Positions 46,431 through 54,599 of a stretch of DNA of 64,000 bases are shown piece after piece. Positions within the stretch are counted from its first letter, which is position 1; each line of letters opens with the position of its first letter. Position numbers and translations under genes: made by a program. The stretch comes from Halovenus rubra (lineage in GTDB: Archaea > Halobacteriota > Halobacteria > Halobacteriales > Haloarculaceae), in contig NZ_JAODIY010000005.1 in assembly GCF_026586665.1 (NCBI RefSeq), positions 1 to 64,000 of the forward strand. The letters run 5' to 3'. Under the pieces are notes generated by a model. It had not been told where the DNA came from. It did not search any database and saw only the letters and a list, made by a program, of their open reading frames with translations.

Positions 46431-46967
46431 ATGAAGATTTACACCGGGCGTGGCGACGAGGGACAGACTGACCTTCGAACAATGGACCGGGTCTCGAAAG
46501 CCAGCGAACGCATCGAGGCCTACGGCAGCGCCGACGAGGTCAACTCACTTGTTGGACTCACCCGACCGACCGGATACGACGACCTTGATGATGACCTCGC
46601 GATGGTCCAGAACCACCTCCATATCGTGCAAGCAGATTTTGCCAACCCTGAGCCCGACGAAGACGACCCTGTTGTTCGTGAGGAACACGTCGCGGAACTC
46701 GAAGCAACGATTGACCGCTACGACGAGGAACTCGACCCCCTAGAGAGTTTCATTCTCCCGGGCGGGTCAGACAGCGGTGCCCACCTCCACCATGCCCGTT
46801 CTGTCTGCCGTCGCGCCGAGCGCCGCGCGGTTGCGCTCGTCGCTGCCGAAGACGAAGTCAACGAGACGGCGGTTGTCTATCTTAACCGTCTCTCTGATGC
46901 GTTGTTTACACTCGCACGCTTGCTCAACCAGCGCGATGGCGTGCCCGAGGAGAGCCCAACGTACTGA
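46431..46967 (+). CDS. pduO: cob(I)alamin adenosyltransferase (PduO type)
   Basis: The 178-residue enzyme adds the adenosyl group of coenzyme B12. KIYTGRGDEGQTDLRT and ERIEAYGSADEVNSLVGL bind ATP, and FILPGGSDSGAHLHHARSVCRRAERR, followed by YLNRLSDALFTLAR, is the C-terminal signature. Its length and motifs fit the PduO/MMAB family. The TnpB element begins a few tens of bases downstream but leaves the gene intact. Confidence 0.94.
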   Translation: MKIYTGRGDEGQTDLRTMDRVSKASERIEAYGSADEVNSLVGLTRPTGYDDLDDDLAMVQNHLHIVQADFANPEPDEDDPVVREEHVAELEATIDRYDEELDPLESFILPGGSDSGAHLHHARSVCRRAERRAVALVAAEDEVNETAVVYLNRLSDALFTLARLLNQRDGVPEESPTY

Positions 46968-47012
46968 CCTCTGCTTTAGTGTCGGTTTATGAGCGGTTTC
47001 ACAGCGGCAACA

Positions 47013-48396
47013 GCGCGGAAGCCCACGCTTTAGCCGTGGGAGGAAGCGCGTAAACTCTCTGACCCAACCACTAGCTATGGCAAGCCTGACTCCCCCAACG
47101 CTGGCACAGAATATATAAAAAAAGTGGTTCGTATGTGAATTTGAGATGGAGGTCACACGCACCGTCCCGGTCAAACTCGACGTACCCGGCGAGCGGCGCG
47201 ACGACCTCCATCAGACCATCGAACAGTTCAACACCGCCGCCAACTACACTATCGACCACGGCAGCGACGACAACGGCGACCTGATTCTCAACAAGTCCAC
47301 CATCCACGACGAAGTGTACCACGACCTCCGGGACGAAACCGACCTCCCCGCCAACCTCGTGGTGCGGGCCTACTCGAAAGCCGTCGAAGCGATGAAAAGT
47401 ACCGTCGCGGAGTGGGAGAAGGGTAACAACCGCCCACTCCCGTCATTCGATGAACCCTCTGCCGTCTACGACAAGCGCACGCTGACCATCAACGACGAGT
47501 ACGCCACGCTCTCTACCGTCAACGGGCGCGTCAAAGCCGACTTCGTACTCGGAGAGTACCAGCGGTCGTACCTCAACGATGACGACTACGAGAAACGGAT
47601 GGGAACGCTCCACTACCGTCCCGACGAGGATGCGTTCTACCTCCACATCGTCATCCAGAAAGAGGTTGACCAGCGTGACGGCGACCGGGTGCTTGGCGTG
47701 GACTTGAACCTGAAGAACGTCGCCGTGACCAGCACGGGACGGTTTTTCGACGGTGGCGAACTGCTGTGGGGGCAGAACCACTACTTCCGCGTCAGATGGA
47801 GCCTTCAGGACAAAGGCACCCGTTCCGCTCGGCAGGCGTTACGGCGACTGTCGGGACGGGAAAACCGCTTCGTCCTGAACCGCCTGCACACCATCTCGCG
47901 TGGAATCGTGGAGGAAGCCCTACAACACGATTGTTCGTATATCGCCGTCGAGAATTTGACCCACATCCGCGACCGAATGGACGCCCACGACGACCAGTTG
48001 AAACGACAGATGCACAACTGGGCGTTCCGCGAACTCCAAGAGCAAATCGCGTACAAGGCCGCCGAGTACGGCATCCAAGTTGAGTCGGTCAACCCTGCCT
48101 TTTCTTCGCAGACCTGCTCGAAGTGCGGCCACCAGTCCAGCACAAACCGAGATTCGGATGGCTGGTTTGGTTGTAACGAGTGTGGGTACGAAGTTGACGG
48201 CGACTACAACGCGGCGAAGAACGTCGGACTGCGACTTTTAGCTTTACCAGAGGGCAAACGTCCCTCTGGGTTGGGCAACAGTCAGCTTGCCCTGAAGTCG
48301 GGGACATTGAACGTGAGCGACGTGTCCAACGTCCACTCCAGCATAGAGTTTGAACGGGAGTCCACCGACAAGCCCACCCCTTCAGGGGTGGGTAGC
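47013..48396 (+). mobile_element. solo TnpB (IS200/IS605-group, IS1341-type) element
   Basis: A tnpB gene is bracketed by hairpin-bearing ends and has no tnpA beside it, the IS1341-type layout. The left hairpin has stem CCCACG (47022-47027) / CGTGGG (47035-47040) and is enclosed by GCGC repeats. The right hairpin has the perfect stem CCCACCCC (48373-48380) / GGGGTGGG (48385-48392) with loop TTCA. The exact ends are not known to me, so the bounds are approximate. Insertion is between pduO and tRNA-Val. Confidence 0.7.
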
Positions 48397-48399
48397 TGA
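47146..48399 (+). CDS. tnpB: TnpB RNA-guided nuclease (IS1341-type)
   Basis: The 417-residue nuclease appears complete. The RuvC acids are D186 (VLGVDLNLKNVAV), E269 (YIAVENLTHI) and D353 (DGDYNAAKN). The zinc finger in RuvC-III is C324, C327, C343 and C346. The N-terminal wedge-type segment (MEVTRTVPVKLDVPG) and the tail fit haloarchaeal TnpB. TnpB uses an omega RNA from the right end to cut at a target marked by a short adjacent motif. A strong box A (TATATAAA, 47112-47119) precedes ATG 47146. Its 3' end overlaps the right-end hairpin, as expected when the guide RNA derives from the gene's 3' end. Confidence 0.93.
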   Translation: MEVTRTVPVKLDVPGERRDDLHQTIEQFNTAANYTIDHGSDDNGDLILNKSTIHDEVYHDLRDETDLPANLVVRAYSKAVEAMKSTVAEWEKGNNRPLPSFDEPSAVYDKRTLTINDEYATLSTVNGRVKADFVLGEYQRSYLNDDDYEKRMGTLHYRPDEDAFYLHIVIQKEVDQRDGDRVLGVDLNLKNVAVTSTGRFFDGGELLWGQNHYFRVRWSLQDKGTRSARQALRRLSGRENRFVLNRLHTISRGIVEEALQHDCSYIAVENLTHIRDRMDAHDDQLKRQMHNWAFRELQEQIAYKAAEYGIQVESVNPAFSSQTCSKCGHQSSTNRDSDGWFGCNECGYEVDGDYNAAKNVGLRLLALPEGKRPSGLGNSQLALKSGTLNVSDVSNVHSSIEFERESTDKPTPSGVGS

Positions 48400-48400
48400 C
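48290..48400 (+). ncRNA. candidate omega (guide) RNA of TnpB
   Basis: The 3' end of tnpB and the right end contain a perfect 8-bp hairpin (48373-48392) just before the stop codon. In studied TnpB systems the omega RNA starts inside the tnpB 3' region and extends into flanking DNA, which then serves as guide. By that analogy the guide here would begin just after the right end, near 48396-48400. Ends and processing are not visible. Confidence 0.4.
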
Positions 48401-48477
48401 TGGAGGTAAAGCATTACAGCTGCATCGACATCTGGAAGATAATTCTTAAGTCCGGTGGCATAGAAATTGGGTATACT

Positions 48478-48552
48478 GGGTTGGTGGTCTAGCCCGGTTA
48501 TGACGGCTCCTTCACACGGAGCAGGCCGGCGGTTCGAATCCGCCCTAACCCA
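48478..48552 (+). tRNA. tRNA-Val (CAC)
   Basis: The acceptor stem GGGTTGG (48478-48484) pairs with CTAACCC (48545-48551), one pair being a G-U, with discriminator A. The anticodon stem GCTCC/GGAGC holds loop TTCACAC, so the anticodon is CAC. The T-arm is of the GGCGG-TTCGAAT-CCGCC type. Box A TTCTTAAG (48443-48450) is about 31 nt upstream and T5 follows. No intron and no encoded CCA. Confidence 0.95.
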
Positions 48553-48955
48553 TTTTTGCCACGAATACCCGATAAGTGATACATCGGTATTGGAGTCGAA
48601 CCATACAAATCGTGCACAACAAAGTGAGCACGTCTGATTTCGGTGCACGTCCGTTCGACCCACTCGTTTTCTGGCATTCCTGCAGAAACTGGCGTAGGTC
48701 GGCATTCCCGCCGGACAAAGCAAGATGGGAACCAGCGGAGACTATAAAGAGTATGCCGGCGTTCAAATCTATTGTTCTCACTTTGTCGAGTGCTACCCAA
48801 CTGACAGCAGAATATCTCATTCCGTTCTGACGGTGTAGTAAGCTATCACAAACCAACAACGAGACTCCAGTCACTCAGCTACAGTAAGGTACATTATTAA
48901 TTTTAATCTTCTAATACACAAGGGATTTATTAGTCACTTTCTAAGCCGCCCGGCA
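48553..48955. other. 403-bp intergenic region
   Basis: A T-run after tRNA-Val and an AT-rich promoter stretch (48890-48940) before the transporter gene are the only clear elements. Several overlapping open frames lack family features, and I do not call any of them. Confidence 0.45.
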
Positions 48956-50077
48956 ATGGGTATGACACAGCGGGCGAGTTGGATACAGCGACGACTGCTT
49001 GAGTATCAACATATTCTGGTCTTTATCGCGCCAGCGGTCTTTGTGGCAGTGGTGTTAACCGGTGCACCATTACCAGCACAAGCCGGTGATGGATACTGGC
49101 TCGAATTCTGGTGGTTATTCCCGTTCTTTTTGCTTGGCGCAACAATCGTCAACACTGTTGGGATTAGCGGCTCAGCGCTGTTCGTTCCGTATCTCATCTT
49201 TATCTTTCCGGTGTTGATGCCAGTGCTCGCGCCGGATGCAATTATCTCGGCCAATCTGTCACCATCGACAATTGTCAAGATTGGACTAATTAGCGAGTCA
49301 TTTGGCTTGTCCAGTTCGGCGTTTGCGTTCATCAGGTATGGACTGGTTGATCGACGGCTGGCAGTAGCTCTCGTCGGCGGATCGGTCCCGTTTGTTATCG
49401 GTGGGGCACTGCTTTCGTTTATTATTCCAGAACCGGTGTTCCATGCCTTGCTTGGTATCGCGTTGACTGCCGCGGCATATATGCTGTTCAAAGCTGACCT
49501 CAGCCACGAGGAACCAAGTACGGTTGGGAGTGAAGACACCCATCACGTCGAAGCTGATGGCGGACGTCCTCTCCCTGACGACCGCGGTAAGCCTGGCTCG
49601 GCAGGCGTCAGGACCGACGATGGAGAAGTAACTCGTGTTGACCGTCACGGTGACGACTACCGATATGAGCGAACGGGGTATCTAGAACGGTTTGCCAACT
49701 ACAGTATCGGTGGCATCTTTCAAGGACTCGCCGGCTTTGGCATTGGCGAGTTAGGCATCATCTCGATGATTCGGACGAAAGTCCCAGTCAGAGTTGCAAT
49801 TGGAACAAACCACATTGTGGTCGCAATGACTGCTGTGCTCGCGTCGCTCGTCCACGTTTTTGGTGGTGGACTCGTTCCCGGTGGCCACTCACTTGACCTC
49901 GCGACGACACCGTGGAATATTGTCGTCTGGACGGTCCCGGCAACGGTACTTGGCGGTCAGGTTGCACCTTACGTCTCCGATACGTTGGATACTGAAATCC
50001 TCAAACACGGTGTCGGTGTGCTGTTTACGATTATTGCGACCGCGCTGTTCATTATGGCAAGCAGCGGCTTCTTTTAA
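48956..50077 (+). CDS. TauE/SafE family membrane transporter
   Basis: The 373-residue protein has about nine helices and belongs to the sulfite exporter TauE/SafE group: GGLSGSALFVPYLIF-like ISGSALFVPYLIFIF, a first half ending near residue 180, then a second half with GGIFQGLAGFGIGELGII. Between the halves is a long hydrophilic insert (about 182-235) rich in Asp, Gly, Arg and His, unusual for this family. The ion transported (sulfite, sulfonate or another anion) cannot be told. It is not in an obvious operon. Confidence 0.85.
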   Translation: MGMTQRASWIQRRLLEYQHILVFIAPAVFVAVVLTGAPLPAQAGDGYWLEFWWLFPFFLLGATIVNTVGISGSALFVPYLIFIFPVLMPVLAPDAIISANLSPSTIVKIGLISESFGLSSSAFAFIRYGLVDRRLAVALVGGSVPFVIGGALLSFIIPEPVFHALLGIALTAAAYMLFKADLSHEEPSTVGSEDTHHVEADGGRPLPDDRGKPGSAGVRTDDGEVTRVDRHGDDYRYERTGYLERFANYSIGGIFQGLAGFGIGELGIISMIRTKVPVRVAIGTNHIVVAMTAVLASLVHVFGGGLVPGGHSLDLATTPWNIVVWTVPATVLGGQVAPYVSDTLDTEILKHGVGVLFTIIATALFIMASSGFF

Positions 50078-50453
50078 GACTGGCTGCTGTCATCGCCTTT
50101 GACAGCGCGTTGTCATCACTGCCAGTTCGGCGTTGTCTTGACAACCTGCGATTCTATTATTTGTGTCTCCTGATGGGGCCGTCCTGTTGGTAAGTCCTGT
50201 TTACCTCCGAACGGAAAATCCACGGTTGCTTATCCAACTTTTGTTGTGTCTGTGTGTGGTTTAGGGACGGTTCGAGGCGACCGGCTTGCTATTGACAGCG
50301 GAGTTGAAGCCGGCCACGGCGTATTGTTTTGCTCGCAACGTCGAAGTGACTACTCAAGTTTGCTTACACTCGGTACCGGGTACCGACGTAGCGAACACAA
50401 AACAAAGCTCGGATACGCCGTCCAGAACGTTTTAGTCTGCACCCCTATTGCAG
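50078..50453. other. intergenic region before the pheS leader
   Basis: No gene or RNA is recognised in this stretch. It ends at the pheS-direction box A. A rightward open frame crosses it without a likely start or family feature. Confidence 0.4.
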
Positions 50454-50463
50454 TAATATATGG
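50454..50463 (+). promoter_or_regulatory. box A of the pheST transcript
   Basis: TAATATATGG is the clearest TATA-like element in the whole spacer. The expected start of transcription is about 26 nt later (near 50484), leaving a leader of about 155 nt before the pheS ATG. No box A is evident 25-30 nt before the pheS start itself. Confidence 0.55.
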
Positions 50464-50482
50464 TATCCGACCCCCACAGCAG

Positions 50483-50638
50483 GTGTTTCGCACGCGAAGT
50501 AGCGATAACCCGAGGGTTCGGATTTTTTGTTTTCTGAGCCGTGGCGCGTGGAGCCGCTCATCAGGTGAGCCGGTGAAACCCGCCAGTTGGAACGGGAACC
50601 GTTAACTAACCGACCCCCGGTGTATCCACCAACAATCA
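50483..50638 (+). ncRNA. structured leader of pheST (candidate attenuator)
   Basis: The leader contains several hairpins: AACC-CGAG-GGTT (50508-50519), followed closely by a T6 and T4 run (50523-50533); TGAGC/GCTCA (near 50535-50560) with inner GGC/GCC; and a nested CGGT+CCCG / CGGG+ACCG stem with a G-A-rich internal loop (about 50571-50600). A GTG at 50483, exactly at the predicted transcription start, opens a 40-aa frame (stop TAA 50603-50605) with Phe at position 2 and an IFCF patch in the T-run. Both terminator-type and leader-peptide readings are inference. Confidence 0.45.
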
Positions 50639-52147
50639 ATGCAACTGCCACCAACACAAGCCGCGGTCCTAAAAGCGGCGGACGCACAGACGAAACGAGA
50701 CGTAACCGAGATTGCAGCTGAAACCGATGAGAAACCCGAATCGGTCACACGAGCCGCGTTTGAACTCGAAGACCGTGACCTCATTACAGTCAGCGAGCAC
50801 GTTGAGGTGAGTGTCGAACTCACTGAGGAGGGCGAACGATACGCCACAGAGAGTCTGCCCGAAATTGCGCTCTATGAGGCCGCCGTTGACGCTGGCGCGG
50901 CCGACGACCCTGTCGCACTTGGTCGCCTCATCGGAGACGCAGGACTTGACGGCGATGCGGTCGATATCGCACTCGCAAACTTCGCGCGCAAGGGGTACGG
51001 TGAAGTCGACAGCGGTGAGGTGACTGTCAACCCCGCCGTCACATCCACAGAGGATGCCGAAATGGCAGCACTCGACACGCTCGTCGAGGGCGGAAGTATC
51101 GAAGACGAATCGATATTAGAAGAGATTGACCGCCGAGGTCTGGTCGAACGCTCCGAGCGGACGGTTCGTGCAGTCACCTTGACCGACGAGGGTATTACAA
51201 CGCTGATGGAAGGCATCGAGACAACCGAGACAATCGACCGGCTCACGCCTGACCTGCTGACCAGCGGCGAGTGGGAAGATGTCGAGTTCACCGACTACAA
51301 CGTCGAGGCAGAAGCCTCGGAAAAACAATCCGGTCGGAAACATCCCCTCCGGCAGACGGCTGACCGTGTAAAAGACGTGCTCGTCGGCATGGGTTTTCAG
51401 GAGATGCAGGGGCCAACTGTCGATGCGGATTTCTGGATTCACGATTGTCTGTTTATGCCCCAGGACCATCCTGCCCGCACGCACTGGGACCGGTTTTCCA
51501 TTGAGAACCCTGGAAAAATAGACGATATCCCGTCGGACCTCGTCGAGCGCGTCGAAACCGCCCACCACGAGGGCGTTGGTCAAGACAGCGAGGGGTACCA
51601 CTCGCCGTGGGACGAAGACTTTGCCCGACAACTTGCACTTCGTGGACACACGACATCACTGACCTCGCGGCATCTAGCTGGGGAATCACTTGGCGACCTT
51701 GAACCGCCACAGCGCTTTTTCAGCGTCGAGAAGGCCTATCGGAATGACGAACTTGATGAAACACATCTGCTTGAGTTCTACCAGATTGAGGGCTGGGTGA
51801 TGGCAGAGGAACTGTCAGTCCGTGACCTCATGGGAACGTTCACCGAGTTCTACGAGCAGTTCGGTATCACCGACCTACGGTTCAAACCGACGTACAACCC
51901 CTATACAGAGCCGAGCTTCGAACTATTTGGCCGCCATCCCGAGACAGACGAACTCATCGAAATTGGCAACTCCGGACTCTTCCGACCAGAAATGCTCGAA
52001 CCGCTTGAGGTCGACTGCGATGTGATGGCGTGGGGACTCGCACTCGAACGTTTGATGATGCTCGCGTCGGGCGCTGAGGATATCCGTGATGTTCATGGAA
52101 CGCTTGTCGATCTTGAATTCTTGCGGACCGAGGAGGTGACATACTGA
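50639..52147 (+). CDS. pheS: phenylalanyl-tRNA synthetase, alpha subunit
   Basis: The 502-residue subunit is the archaeal/eukaryal type with winged-helix tRNA-binding repeats in the first 200 residues (TQAAVLKAADAQTKRDVTEI; VEVSVELTEEGERYATESL) and the class II catalytic domain after about 230. Motif 2/3 regions include HPARTHWDRF, FYQIEGWVMAEEL and the end AWGLALERLMML. It shares the four bases of its stop with the ATG of pheT (TGATG), so alpha and beta are coupled. It has a long structured leader. Confidence 0.95.
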   Translation: MQLPPTQAAVLKAADAQTKRDVTEIAAETDEKPESVTRAAFELEDRDLITVSEHVEVSVELTEEGERYATESLPEIALYEAAVDAGAADDPVALGRLIGDAGLDGDAVDIALANFARKGYGEVDSGEVTVNPAVTSTEDAEMAALDTLVEGGSIEDESILEEIDRRGLVERSERTVRAVTLTDEGITTLMEGIETTETIDRLTPDLLTSGEWEDVEFTDYNVEAEASEKQSGRKHPLRQTADRVKDVLVGMGFQEMQGPTVDADFWIHDCLFMPQDHPARTHWDRFSIENPGKIDDIPSDLVERVETAHHEGVGQDSEGYHSPWDEDFARQLALRGHTTSLTSRHLAGESLGDLEPPQRFFSVEKAYRNDELDETHLLEFYQIEGWVMAEELSVRDLMGTFTEFYEQFGITDLRFKPTYNPYTEPSFELFGRHPETDELIEIGNSGLFRPEMLEPLEVDCDVMAWGLALERLMMLASGAEDIRDVHGTLVDLEFLRTEEVTY

Positions 52148-53916
52148 TGCCAGTTATCAACGTCGACGCCGATGAACTCCGTCGGCTGACCGGTCAGGAG
52201 AACAAATCAGAAGAAGAACTGCTCGACGATGTTTTCGAGCTAGGTATCGAGTACGAGGGCGAAACAGAGGAAGGCGATCTTAAACTTGAGTTCGAACCTG
52301 ACCGCCTCGACTGGCTCTCAGTCGAGGGAATGGCGCGTTCGCTCCGCTACCACTACGGCGAGGACCGCGGCCTCGATGTGCTCTCGATGAACGACCCCGA
52401 GTGGACGATCGAAGTCGATAACACACCGGAGGAACGCCCCTACGTCACAGGTGCAGTCGTCCGTGGTGTCGACCTCTCGGATGGTGTACTTGACTCGCTT
52501 ATCCAGCTTCAGGAAAAACTCCACGCTACGATGGGACGTGGCCGTGCCAAGGGTGCAATCGGTGTCCACGACCTGACGATGCTCAAGGGCGCGCCACTCA
52601 CCGACGGTGCCGAAAAGTCTATTCGCTACACGTCGATGAGTCCCGACGAACGGTTTGTCCCTCTAGAGAGCAACGAAGAGATGACTCCACAGACAGTCAT
52701 CGAGGAACACCACATGGGTTCGGAGTACGCTGACCTCGTTTCTGGCATGGACCAGTATCCAGCCATTTACGACGACATCGGCTTGTTCTCGTTCCCGCCG
52801 GTTATCAACGGCCAACGAACCGAAGTCACCGCAGAGTCCCGGGACCTCTTTATCGAGATGACTGGCACCGACCAGTGGACTATCGACCGTATGCTCAACA
52901 TCGTCTGCTATGCGCTTTCGGCCCGTGGTGGACATCTCGAAGGAGTTAGGGTTTCGTACTCGGACGATGCACCCGGCGAGTACGCCGGCGCACAGGTCGA
53001 ACGGCCAGACTTTTCGACGAAAATAAAGACTGTCTCACACGACCGTATCGAGACGACACTTGGTGTCGGTCTCGACCGCGAGACAGTTGTCGACTGCCTC
53101 GAACGGACAGGGCTGGCCCAGACCGTCAAAGAGGACGACGAGACCGGCGCTGTCGAATACGAAGTCGAAGTCCCACCGTACCGTGTCGACGTGCTCCATC
53201 CGGTCGACATCATCGACGACATCGGGCGTGCGTACGGTTTCAACGAGTTGGAGCCACGCTATCCGGACGTCGCAACTGTCGGGAAGCGCCACGAACGCTC
53301 TCGGCTGGAAGATGCCGTGCGAGAGACACTTGTCGGCCTTGGCTTCGAGGACCTGTTGAACTTCTACATGACAAACGAAGCCGAAAACTACGAGCGGATG
53401 AACCTTACGGTGCCTTCGACTGACGACGCGAGCGCCGAGAGCAACGAGAATGCTGTCGTCGGCGACGACGAGCCCGTCACCATCTTGGAGACGTACAGCG
53501 AGGAGTACACCATCATGCGGACATGGGCGCTCCCGTCTATCATGCAGGTCTTGGAGAGTAACACGCACCGTGCGTATCCACAACACCTCGCTGAGGTTGG
53601 CCTCGCGATGACGGTCGACGAGAGCGAAAACACGAACGTTGCGGAATATCGCACGGTTGCGCTCGCAATGGCTGATACCGAGGTCTCTTATGAGGATATC
53701 CGCGGGCGGCTACAGGCACTGACCCGACAGTTCGACGCTACCCTCGAAACACCACCCACGGACCACCCTTCGTTCATCTCTGGACGGTGTGCCGAACTCG
53801 TCATCAACGGAACTGCTGTCGGCGTAGTGGGTGAAATTCACCCCGGAGTCATTGTTGACCACGACATCGAGGTCCCTATCGTAGCTGCAGAGTTTCGGCT
53901 CGACGCGTTACAGTAA
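52147..53916 (+). CDS. pheT: phenylalanyl-tRNA synthetase, beta subunit
   Basis: The 589-residue subunit has the archaeal-size B1/B3/B4 editing part (MPVINVDADELRRLTGQ; AVVRGVDLSD; ITFPPVI-like LFSFPPVINGQRTEV), the B5 domain and a catalytic-like module (RPYVTG; YGFNELEPRYPDVATVG). The C-terminal segment with SFISGRCAELVINGTAVGVVGEIHPGVI is also typical. It completes the heterotetramer with PheS. It is the last gene of the operon; ribE follows 59 nt later with its own start context. Confidence 0.95.
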   Translation: MPVINVDADELRRLTGQENKSEEELLDDVFELGIEYEGETEEGDLKLEFEPDRLDWLSVEGMARSLRYHYGEDRGLDVLSMNDPEWTIEVDNTPEERPYVTGAVVRGVDLSDGVLDSLIQLQEKLHATMGRGRAKGAIGVHDLTMLKGAPLTDGAEKSIRYTSMSPDERFVPLESNEEMTPQTVIEEHHMGSEYADLVSGMDQYPAIYDDIGLFSFPPVINGQRTEVTAESRDLFIEMTGTDQWTIDRMLNIVCYALSARGGHLEGVRVSYSDDAPGEYAGAQVERPDFSTKIKTVSHDRIETTLGVGLDRETVVDCLERTGLAQTVKEDDETGAVEYEVEVPPYRVDVLHPVDIIDDIGRAYGFNELEPRYPDVATVGKRHERSRLEDAVRETLVGLGFEDLLNFYMTNEAENYERMNLTVPSTDDASAESNENAVVGDDEPVTILETYSEEYTIMRTWALPSIMQVLESNTHRAYPQHLAEVGLAMTVDESENTNVAEYRTVALAMADTEVSYEDIRGRLQALTRQFDATLETPPTDHPSFISGRCAELVINGTAVGVVGEIHPGVIVDHDIEVPIVAAEFRLDALQ

Positions 53917-53975
53917 CCATCTCACTTTTGAGAACCATAACAGTATTAGTATAGTATGGCGACCAATAAGACGCG

Positions 53976-54599
53976 ATGTACACAGGCGTTGTCGAAGCCA
54001 CAGGGCGGATTGAGTCGAACACACAGGTTGAGGACGGGTGCCGACTCCGTATTGAGACCGAGACCGCGGAACTGGAACCGGACAACAGCATCAACATTAG
54101 CGGGGTCTGTCTAACCGCAGAGGCGGTCGGTGACGGCTGGTTCGATGCGTTCCTCTCGGCTGAAACTGTCAGTCGGACATATCTCGCCAACGCAGCAGTC
54201 GGTGAGCAGGTAAATATCGAACGGCCACTGGAAACTGACGGACAACTCGATGGTCACGTTGTCAAGGGAACAGTCGATACGGTGGTCAACGTTGCCGATA
54301 TCACGTCTCTTGGTGAGGACTGGCAGTTCACGTTTACCGTTCCGGACGGCTACGAACAGTACCTCGTCAACAAGGGAGCAGTCGCGCTTGATGGGGCTAG
54401 CCTCACAGTAACTGACCTTACTGAGGAGACGTTTACCGTTGCTATTGTTCCCCAGACCTACGAGATAACGACCTTTTCGGATAAGCAGGTCGGCGACCCG
54501 ATACACTTCGAAGCAGACATCCTAGCGAAATATATCGAACGACAGCAAGCCCTGGCTGGTCACTCGGAGTCTTGCCGAGCCAGCGAGTCGTCAGGATAG
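53976..54599 (+). CDS. ribE: riboflavin synthase
   Basis: The 207-residue enzyme has the duplicated barrel of bacterial-type riboflavin synthase: MYTGVVEATGRI with CLTAEAVGDGWFDAFLSAETVSRTYL, and the second copy GHVVKGTVDTVV with GAVALDGASLTVTDLTEETFTVAIVPQTYEITTF. Haloarchaea use this type rather than the archaeal RibC. With rbkR and ribB at 41-42.6 kb it gives three flavin genes in the window, at two loci. Its 3' end overlaps the convergent trpS by 40 nt. Confidence 0.93.
   Translation: MYTGVVEATGRIESNTQVEDGCRLRIETETAELEPDNSINISGVCLTAEAVGDGWFDAFLSAETVSRTYLANAAVGEQVNIERPLETDGQLDGHVVKGTVDTVVNVADITSLGEDWQFTFTVPDGYEQYLVNKGAVALDGASLTVTDLTEETFTVAIVPQTYEITTFSDKQVGDPIHFEADILAKYIERQQALAGHSESCRASESSG

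Noticed and set aside
48545-48874. Minus-strand frame of 109 codons after tRNA-Val
   Set aside because: No box A, no acidic bias and overlap with the tRNA end.
50246-50605. 119-codon frame before pheS as a full gene
   Set aside because: The first two thirds lack protein-like character and precede the box A; only the part from GTG 50483 could be transcribed, and it is treated as a leader frame.
50483-50638. T-box riboswitch in the pheS leader
   Set aside because: No conserved T-box antiterminator sequence is seen, and T-boxes are not known in archaea.
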